Assembly (NCBI GenBank): GCA_002633025.1 | Contig: NMRB01002354.1 | Location: 36,909 to 100,908, forward strand | DNA from: Notospermus geniculatus | Lineage: Eukaryota; Nemertea; Pilidiophora; Heteronemertea; Lineidae | DNA length: 64,000 bases | Direction: 5' to 3' | Shown here: positions 55,868-64,000 of the stretch, piece after piece | Numbering within the stretch: the stretch's first letter is position 1 | Layout: each line of letters starts with the position of its first letter | Translations under genes and position numbers: made by a program | The notes under the pieces: generated by a model | What the model saw: the letters and a program-made list of their open reading frames with translations, nothing else | The model's database searches: none | Told to the model about the DNA's origin: nothing

Positions 55868-56430
55868 CCCTAGTACATTTTAGTATTTTGTACGGCCACT
55901 TCCGTTTTAAACCTCACTACCAGGAATAAGGCAAAAATTCCCTGGATCGAGGTTAAAAAACACGTGTTGGTTCCCGATGCCGCCGCCAGGGAATATAGGC
56001 ACCGCCATCTCCTGGCGGCGCCGGGCATTGGGAACCAATACGCGCGTACTTCAACCTCGATCCAGGAAGTGTTTGCCCGTACCGGGACTCCTGGTAGTGA
56101 GGTTTAAAACAAACCTCGCTCCTATAACATGTATGCATTACACCTGGAAGCGAGGTAAAACGGAAGTGGCCGCACAAAATACAACTAGGCGCGCTGTGAT
56201 CGATGCCAGATGTGAAATACGCCGATTTCACATCTCGCACGATCGCAGCGCTCCTAGTAGAATTTTCGACGGCCACTTCCGTTTTCAATCTCATTACCAG
56301 GAGTACGGGCAAAAATTTCCTGGATCGAGGTTGAATTGCGCGCATTGGTTCCCAATGCCGCCAGGGGATGGACCCCTGGCGGCGGTATCAGGAACCAACA
56401 CGTGTTTTTTAACGTCGATCTTGGAAATAC
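55868..56430. repeat. Nested foldback with CCGTTTTAAACCTCAC arms
   Basis: 'ggccacttccgttttaaacc' at about 55894 is mirrored by 'ggtaaaacggaagtggcc' at about 56155 and repeated at about 56272. 'cctggatcgaggttaaaa' and 'tgccgcc' and 'ggcggc' words recur three or four times in alternating orientation. ORFs on both strands follow the repeat and are not genes. Confidence 0.65.
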
Positions 56431-56448
56431 ATGTATTTGTCGAACAGT

Positions 56449-56596
56449 CAGGGACCTTATTCACAAAGCCCCCGTAACTTCTAAGGGTACGCAAATCCTT
56501 TGTCAGGCTGATAGTGAACAATTAATAGGTTTTCCGCAAAAGGACAATAGTTTGCGCACTCCCGTAAGTTACGGGAGCTTCGTGAATAAGGTCCCC
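56449..56596. repeat. Foldback MITE, GGGACCTTATTCAC family
   Basis: 'gggaccttattcacaaagcc' and 'gcttcgtgaataaggtccc' are mirrored with 'cccgtaac' and 'gttacggg' inside. A solo end occurs at about 26801. Confidence 0.8.
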
Positions 56597-57040
56597 AGGC
56601 CTGCGAGGAGTCGCCGAGGCGAGCTGGAGCTGAGAAAATGATGTCAATATGTCAGTACTGTCATTCCATGCATTGTCTGCCGAAGAAATGTGGAATAATC
56701 AGTCTTATATTACAACAGGATGTAGCAGGTCTCGTGTCTCTATACTGAATACATGTATGTGTGTATTTGTGTGTAAAACAGTAACAATTTAAAAAGAAAC
56801 AAAAGAAACCCTCATTAGCCTTTGATGATATGTAATATAAAATAGTTATGCACTTGTGTGCATTCGGAATTATTACCAAGATAATATGTGCATGTTGACT
56901 GAATCAGATCCTGAACACCTGCGATACCGGTATATTTCATATCTTACTTCAGCAGGCCGGACCTACACACAGTTCAGTCAGTCACAGAGAGGACGCCTAC
57001 AGCCCAAGAGCTTACACATTCGACATTAATTTTAGAGTCG

Positions 57041-57079
57041 CATGGATTCATCTGCGAAACAAATGGCCCGGTGCAGTTC
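57041..57079 (+). other. Possible first coding exon
   Basis: An ATG at 57041 opens MDSSAKQMARCSS and ends at a consensus donor TCG|GTGAGT. A TATA-like 'ggtatattt' lies near 56928. No downstream exon could be identified. A similar 'ctgcgaaacggagg...cgttt|ggtgagta' sequence occurs at 55799-55835. Confidence 0.2.
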
Positions 57080-57244
57080 GGTGAGTAGTCTGCCTACATT
57101 TTAGACGTTTGTTTTTCTGCTCCGTGTACTAAAGTAGGGGAGAGTGGGGCAAATGGCCCCCTCGGGTAATATGGAAAAAACTGATTTGAAAGCTTAAGGT
57201 GGCCAATTGCCGTACTCTCCCCGAAGTCTACTTGCACTTGGCGC

Positions 57245-57318
57245 AATCGGTAATGACAAGGGCACCATCGGTAATGACAAGGACACAATCGGTAATGACA
57301 AGAACACAATCGGTAATG
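57245..57318 (+). repeat. 21-bp tandem repeat, about 3.5 units
   Basis: 'aatcggtaatgacaagggca' plus 'c' and two variants ('catcgg...aaggacac', 'aatcgg...aagaacac') are followed by a partial unit. It is not in a supported coding frame. Confidence 0.8.
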
Positions 57319-58340
57319 TCTGGCTTATGTATGGTATGTGTCCAGGGACAGGTAGCATCAAATCTGGGGTAATTTCAAATGGTACGCTTTCGGAATAACC
57401 TAGCTAATTTTTTGGGTGCCATTCAAGTGGCCCTCCTGGCCACACCCACCACCAATGCCACGCCAGACGCCCATATCTCGGAAACTTGAGTCATTAGAAT
57501 ATTAAGACAAGCCAAATGGCAACAACGGTTCGCTGGCATGAGGCCGAGGGCGAGGGGCACAGGCCTATTAAATGTACCGTAAATAGGCCTATCAGTCAGC
57601 GCCACCATCGATGGCCAGAGAAACCAGGCTTGTCAGTGTATGCATGGCCATCAGGATGTTGCTATGAGCATCCTATTTAAAGATAATATATCACGACTTC
57701 ATTGTTTACATTCAGTGTTTATAAACATGGATGTTTACATTATGTTATTTTGGAGTTTTGGGACATGCCAACCCACCAAAATGAATACTTTTGGAATCAA
57801 CAGAATTTCTAGAGGGGCATGCCACCAACAAATTACTCATAGTCATAAGACAAAGAAAGCCTGGACATAAACAAACAAAATGTAAATAAACAATGAATTT
57901 CGTGGCCCGCGAAAATATCCGTGATACATTATCTTTAAGATGTCCTACTTTCCCCTGTGTGGTGAGCCCTGAATACAGGCGCTATGCTACTGTATGTTTA
58001 TTACCGTGACCTGGTTAATCCATGAACATACGATCGATAGTCAGGAAATGTGGCCAACAACACTGGAAATGTCCAAGTATTTGAATTATCTTAGTTATCA
58101 ATTAAGCGTGGAAGTTGTTGCTACACATGAAAGAATGAGTTGAAGTATAGTGGCTTTACCTAATGAAGGGTTAGAAAAGGTATCACAATGGGTCTAACTT
58201 CTCAAGTGATGAAAAGAATCTCCAGCATTTTTACTGTCCAACACCTGAAAATTAAGGTTATAATTAAGTAGGGGGTGTGATTTTAAGTAGGTTTTAAGAT
58301 GGTTATAAGGTGATTTTAAGAAATCGTGCACGCAGTAGTG
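57319..58340. other. Intergenic; promoter-repeat fragment at about 58085-58210
   Basis: No supported gene. On the minus strand 'acttgagaagttagaccc' through 'ccttcattag|gtaaagccac' matches the predicted leader exon and donor at 41240-41290, but no signal exon was found beyond it. Confidence 0.4.
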
Positions 58341-59366
58341 CGTACTGGACAATGAACCAACAAATTCTTGATTTCGACGCAGTAACAGAATTTTATGATC
58401 GTTTGACGAACTGTGTTTATAATTTTCATTGCCAATGACTGCCAAATGCTTGATCTCGATCGTAAATCATTCGATCATCAGCAACAAGTGGTTTTAAACG
58501 AAAGTACAGGTGTGTCACGGGAAGCCATGCTTGCTGACTCTTGTATTATTTCATAAACGCAATGATTTCTACGTGGGCTGCCTCTCACTTCCTCCGTAGT
58601 TTCGTCGACGCAATTATCTTGCCATCTGCTCGAAGCAGCTGCCGGTGAATTGATCGGGCTGATGTCATAATTGCTGCCCGTGGCGGAGTACAAGACGGCG
58701 CTTCCACCGCTACAAGGTGACCGGACGTACCCATCACTGGCAACAGGATGGAACTACGGCCGCAACGGAACTGGTGAAGTTTGAATCCTGGAGGGAATGA
58801 TAAAAAATGGTGAACGACCACGCTAGGACCATGCGGAATCTCGAGGCCAATCAGCGCCTTCTTGACTCAGCACCATTCTGAAGTGTAAAAAGAGTTTTTA
58901 TTGGCCATCATGGTAATTCTCGTCATTTGGTGGACGGTGGTGGATTTGGGAGAATGATTCATCTCGAGAATCTCTTCATCAACCTGATCGTGATCAGGCA
59001 ATTGTCTTATCGTGGTTTCCGTATCAACTGTAAAAAAACATCAGCCTGAAAAAAAATCCTTCGAAATTTCCTTCCTTTCAGTTTTGTTGTCACTGCTTTG
59101 TGCGCAATAAAAGGAGTTGACCAATAGGAGTCACCACGCGTTTCATTTACCGAACTTGATTGTTATCAGATGTGCGTAGACCCCTGTATTGCGCGCATGC
59201 GCTATGAGGTCGTGCAGAGGACCTGGGTCCGTACGTGTTCACGAAGCATTCGAATTTTACAGAGGCCGTACTGTTCATTTAAGAAACCCAATGGTGTACT
59301 CACACCAAGGATTTATGTTCTCGTAAAGTTTTGGGGGCTTCGTGAAAGGTCCTGGTTGCGCGAGAC

Positions 59367-59899
59367 CAACCTCGTACCCAGGGGTTTGTGCGCTCCTGGG
59401 CTCTGGGTTGACGCTTACAAACCCCTGGTCTCATATCTGAATTCCGGCATGTGATTGGTCGCCCGAAGTAGAAGAAAGTGATGTCACACAATCGTGACTA
59501 TTATTAGTAACAAAGCACGTGTGTTTGCAGTTTTTTGTAAACATCATGCGTGCCCTCAGTTCGGCTAAGATATGGTCATTTTGTGGTTCAATCAAGGGAT
59601 TTTACCGTGTACAATCTAAATGGATATTATATTCGAAACACATCTAGACGAACGGATGATGCAGGTAAGTATATAACGCCCGATCAACCGCAATTTTACT
59701 TATTTAATCGAGTCATATCCGTCTGTACATTTTTGTACACAGTGATGCATGACGGAAAACTGACTCGATCAAACATTCGCTTTCAACCCCTAAACCAAAA
59801 TTTTATCTCTTATTATAAAAATTACTAGTCTAAGAGTGCTAACAGATGTCGATTCATTTAGTGACAGGCACAGAAAACTCTTATTTCGGTGTGTTTTGT
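59367..59899. other. Block unique to copy B, with a splice-donor-like site
   Basis: It starts with a foldback-like 'aacctcgtacccaggggttt' and 'aaacccctggtctc' pair (59369-59434). Near 59664 it contains GATGCAG|GTAAGTATA, a near-ideal splice donor whose phase could match the acceptor at 47672. No in-frame ATG precedes it, so it could be a 5' UTR exon or chance. Confidence 0.35.
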
Positions 59900-59900
59900 N

Positions 59901-60505
59901 TGCCGTTTGCACTGCGGTACGAAACAATCTCAAGAACTAGCAACGGTACGAATGAAACCGGTTTAGAAGTGGAAGTGACTCCGTTATGGAGGAATAGAAC
60001 ATTTGAAACGGTGTACACTTGGGTGCAAAATCTAATTCGGTCTGTGATACCATTACTCGTGTTATGTGTGTTGAACTTTTTGATCATACACGCCGTTAGG
60101 AGGACCCGCGCAAGGAAAACAGTTTTCTCACGCCATAGGATCACAATTATGCTATTGTGTGTCATCATTGTGTTTTTATTGTGCGTGACGCCGGACGCCA
60201 TCATGTCGACATTTTTCGGTTTTGGATATTACGAGGAAAATTATTTGGTTCGCGGGGTTCGGGAATTTACTGATTTTTTATTACTGGTCAATTCGGCAGT
60301 GAATTTTATCTTATACTGTATATTTAATACTTTATTCCGGAAACAGTTCATGGTTTTATTCTGCAACCGCTGCGCACGAGACCGAATACAAATCCACGAA
60401 AGTCGATGCGGGAAGGTGTCATTTTCGTTACGAACGCCATCAGTAGCAAACAATGGCTTCCGGAAGTTGAGTAGCATCAACGGGGCCTCCAAGATCTATA
60501 AATAG
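59901..60505 (+). pseudogene. 3' half of the GPCR (copy B), truncated at an N
   Basis: From CCG at 59903 it encodes the last 200 residues of the receptor at 47673: the end of TM4, ECL2, TM5-TM7 and the C-terminal tail. Only three nucleotide differences exist over about 605 bases, all synonymous (60398, 60421 and 60439, approximately). TM1-TM4 are missing and the join to unrelated sequence is exactly at the ambiguous base 59900. This is either a truncated duplicate or an assembly break across a second allele; the open frame upstream of the N is not receptor sequence. Confidence 0.75.
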
Positions 60506-60875
60506 CATACGTGGACGGCGTCACGTGCCGCTATGGCTGATGACGTCAGTTGTGGGCCCTCTAGGGCCGACTTTCGAGAAATGCCATCCACTTACCTAGA
60601 ATGACAGGAAATATTGTCAGTTAATTCTACTTCAAAAAACTTTTTTTATAAACATTGAGAATTTAACTTTTTGATGTGTTATTTTCAGTTTTGTGTGCTT
60701 GCAAACTCCTGGTAGAATGTTTTATAATAATTGGGACCTTCTTGACAAAATATCGTAAGCCTGGTAATATCACTGGTTTCGTCCGCCATCCCCACTTATT
60801 GGAACGATTTGGTACTCCCGACCTGTAGCAGATGTAAGTAATCCCTGGCCGCATTTTAGAATGCTCCTCAAGGTA

Positions 60876-60961
60876 ATGGAGTTCTTCAAGGCTATTGTTC
60901 TCAACAGGAGAACAATAAGGCTATTGTTCTCAACAGGAGAACAATAGCCTTGAGGAACTCC
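60876..60961. repeat. Palindrome, copy B counterpart
   Basis: Mirrors 49186-49269 with a few substitutions. Confidence 0.75.
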
Positions 60962-63012
60962 TTTGGGAGAATGTGGCAGAAGGATGTAAATGCCGTAAAA
61001 CGCACTGTGTGGCGGGTTAAGAAAAATTCTTTGCCATTAAAGGGAATAAGTCGTGGCAGTCAAAAATGACATTGAGAAAAAAATCGTGGCCCACTAAATT
61101 CACAATTTCAAAATCACAAATTTCTGTATTTTACGGAAGTATATTATTAGACCGGCCTGAATTTCCAGTTGACCGCTTGCTTAATAGTATCCAGATAAAG
61201 AGAGGCCATGGCAGTCGTGCAATAATGCATTTTTTATGAAATCCAAGATGGCGGCGATCGATCGTGTATTCAGTTACTTTGGCTGGCATGATCAATTCCT
61301 TTAATCCTGAACACGAAATTTCTTCAAACGTGGTGAAAGCTATTGCCCTGAAAGTGATCAACTTGAATTCCTTCTTAAAACATCTTTTTCGTTTTCAACT
61401 GCTCGGGCGCAAAATTGGCAATAAAGAAAAAGGTGCCACTTCAATTTCCCGATAACTCAGCTTATTTTCGTAACGAAATCCATTTTCACTAGGCTGCATT
61501 CATGTTAGTCTCAACAAAAACTAAATTGTGCATGACGTTTTCTCTCGTTTTTTTTAAATTCCAAGTATATATTTTCGGATTTTTTAGTTTATCACCGAAG
61601 ATCAGAGTTCAGCGACTCCCGTGTCTCCAAACGATGATCCGAATGAACGTTCTGCATTTTTATACCACTTGATATTTGAATAATATACATGTATTTTTTA
61701 AGGGGCCGTCTCGATATTTGAATAATATACATGTATTTTTTAAGGGCCGTCTCGCCTTAAGAACTCAGAGACCAGTAAGGATATAACACTTTTCATTCAT
61801 GGATTGGAGGAGTTTCAAACCAGATTGGCCTAAATGGTTTTTTATGCCCACGACCTCCGAAGGTCGGGGGCATTTTGTCCAGGAATGTGCGTCGGTGTCG
61901 GTGTCCGTTAACATTTAGTTTCCGTCAGTTACCTTGAGAACGCTTTGAGCGATCAACCTGGGATTTTTGCGAGGGAAAGGTTACAATATCCCGTTTTAGG
62001 GGCGTTTAATACTGACCGTAAAAAGCCGAGACGGCCACTTTATCATTGGTATTGTGAAGTGTTGCTGCCTGCTGTTTTCGCCATTTTGTAGAAAATGGCG
62101 CATAGTGCGGGTGTGAGGCCCAAGAAATGTGTCCTTATTGGCTTCATCGTTTCGCTTTTTGCCTGTGTCATGTTGCATTAACCAATCAGAGGGCCTCTGT
62201 GCGTCATGTGACCAAGAAATAATTCGGATGGCTGACGATACGTTGTCTAGCGATACTGCCATCTTCGCATACCGCTCATGCGCATGCGCTCAAGGATCTA
62301 AAAGTCAGAATCCTCTTCAGGATTCGAACAACGAAGAACTTGTAGACGTGTTTACAAATGGTTGTGATTTGACTGACGTGTGTGAATGAAAAAACGGAGA
62401 AAATGTGGTTCATTTTTTTACGCAGGTTGATCAAGGGACCTCCACCCTCTAAAAAATGTGTAAATACAAAATGTATATTCCTGATATTCTTTTTTGCGGA
62501 TATAACATCGCTTAAAAATTTCAATACTAATGAATAAATTACGTAATTTTGTATTGCTACAACAGACTTGTTTGTTGTCATCGTCTTTTCCGATTCGTAT
62601 GTTTTACCGGTCTACCGACCAGTAATGCAAGTCTGCTATGCTTATGGAAAGTAAACCAAGTTACCCTAACATCATTAACTGCGACATGGAGTATCTACCA
62701 CTGATCTGTGCACATTTTCAAGCTTGGCACTTTGCCCATGTTGAAGTTCGGGTGAATCGTACTTTAGAGTTAAGTCATACGTTCATGAGAGCTGTCCTAG
62801 CCGTCGATTCGGGTTTTGCTCCAACTCGAGTTAAGAAAGTCACGTTATAGTGGCATGCTTCCGTGTGAAATAATCTGATTCATTGATGATCGACTGTGAC
62901 CATAACACTTTTTTTCATTATCTAACCTTTGCTAACGAACTTTTTTAACTCGTCTTTGAACAAAAACACGAATCGGCCACTAGAGCAGCTCTCGTGAACG
63001 TATGACTTTGAG

Positions 63013-63240
63013 GAGCACGGTATTGCCACTTTTTCTCGACAGCCGGCGCCACCATCGCCGTGTGCGCCACACAAACCCCAGCTTGTAACAACGTTTTACG
63101 GCGCATGGACCCGATTTTTACTACGTACATTTTGTAATGTTTTAATGTAGCTCGTATTGCTGCCGCTAGGTGGCTCCCTCTGCGTCGGCGGTCAAAATAC
63201 CCGTCATGCCCGAAAGAGATCGCATACCGTATCTTTAAGA
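63013..63240. repeat. MITE of the GGACCACGGTATTG family
   Basis: Counterpart of 52104-52341. Confidence 0.7.
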
Positions 63241-63540
63241 GATCCTCAGGCTGCGTTAAGTGTAAAGTCAGATGACACTTCTACCGTTGTTGATATCAGA
63301 CTATAAACCCAAACTTTAACTTTTAACTTTGTGTTAGCACTAGCAGGACGGTCTGTTCAACTGTCTGATATTCTCAACACTCCTAAACGCTTTGTAGAGA
63401 GATGTCATTAATTAACGCTAGTAGGTCCCGCCGTATACATGGTATCAGAATTGCTAGTGGACCATCCCAGCTAGTAAACCATCCCAGCCAGCGATAATGG
63501 AGCACATATTATTTTATTATACCATAAAGGCCAGTTACCT

Positions 63541-63808
63541 CTTAAAGGTCCACGCAATTGCCATTTTTGTCGATAGCCGGCGCCACCGGCGGGGATTGCA
63601 TCATTCTCCAATACCGTAGTCGTGCCTTTCGCCCCGGCGTTGGAGAATGAATGATTACAATACAATGCATATGTGGATACCCTAGGAAAGAGAGTTACTC
63701 CACATGGGGCGAGGTTGATAAGCGGTAGTTCAAAACATTGTCAATAGAGGTCTCCCTTAACGCGGGTATGTTAGGGCAGGATAGGGAAGGAATACTGTCC
63801 CCCTTTAA
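63541..63808. repeat. MITE of the GGACCACGGTATTG family (longer subtype)
   Basis: Counterpart of 52642-52908; 'gatagccggcgccaccgg' is better preserved here. Confidence 0.7.
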
Positions 63809-63997
63809 AGGACCACGGTATTGCCACTTCCGACAGACGGCGCCACCGCGCCACTCTCCATACCAGGGACTAACTACGTTGTCGGCGAGTTTTTTGTCCC
63901 GATTTTCAACGTACATTTTGTAATGCATTTTTGTGGTTCGTTTTGCTGTCGGCAGTCAAATAACGCATGAGAGATCCAATACCGTGCTCCTTTAGAC
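63807..63997. repeat. MITE of the GGACCACGGTATTG family
   Basis: Counterpart of 52907-53121, with terminal 'aaaggaccacggtattgcca' and 'ccaataccgtgctccttta'. It lacks the 'gctaggtggctccctc' stretch present in copy A. Confidence 0.7.
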
Positions 63998-64000
63998 TAG

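Larger units (their letters stand above)
58341..64000 (+). repeat. Duplicated segment, copy B (runs to the window end)
   Basis: The counterpart of 46555-53121. The two align closely upstream of the GPCR (58341-59366) and from within the GPCR to the end (59901-64000). Copy B lacks the local duplications and the 51660 MITE. An unaligned block (59367-59900) replaces the region holding the splice acceptor and TM1-TM4. Confidence 0.85.

Overview
The window looks like nuclear DNA of a metazoan, most likely a marine invertebrate; the phylum cannot be fixed from sequence alone. The evidence is spliced genes with GT-AG introns, TATA boxes and AATAAA signals, a seven-transmembrane peptide-receptor-like GPCR, a tRNA-derived SINE family, mariner/Tc1-type remnants, and a very dense load of short foldback (MITE-like) repeats. 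Genes are sparse and most of the DNA is repeat-derived. Two gaps (17535-17581, 39619-39664) and five isolated Ns (10719, 24690, 34283, 55569, 59900) mark assembly joins.

Layout. 1-15.4 kb: three intact, intronless, same-strand ORFs of about 311-343 codons (1044, 9301, 14235) form a local, divergent, unrecognised gene family, separated by foldback elements. 15.6-33 kb: almost wholly mobile-element debris, including a TTAA-flanked element, a foldback carrying two tRNA-like segments, an array of four abutting foldback MITEs (20409-21000), and nested foldbacks (23.4-24.5 kb). 33.0-34.65 kb: a compact three-exon gene for a secreted mini-protein whose 43-residue mature part is 58% His plus Cys. A paralogous signal-peptide exon lies on the opposite strand at 39924-39992, with a plausible TATA promoter and 5' exon near 41.3 kb; its last exon is not visible and a gap lies nearby. 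44655-45656: a mariner/Tc1-like element with long terminal inverted repeats and a broken transposase. 46.55-53.1 kb and 58.34-64.0 kb: two copies of one segment of about 6 kb. The first holds a FMRFamide-receptor-like GPCR; the second has only its 3' half, joined at an N to unrelated sequence. 53.1-58.3 kb: single-copy spacer with more foldback elements.

How it fits together. No operon-like organisation exists. The strongest biological candidates are the His/Cys-rich secreted peptide pair and the three-member intronless family. The GPCR duplication may be a real tandem duplication or an uncollapsed second haplotype: the shared coding part has only three synonymous differences while the flanks differ by mobile-element insertions and local duplications.
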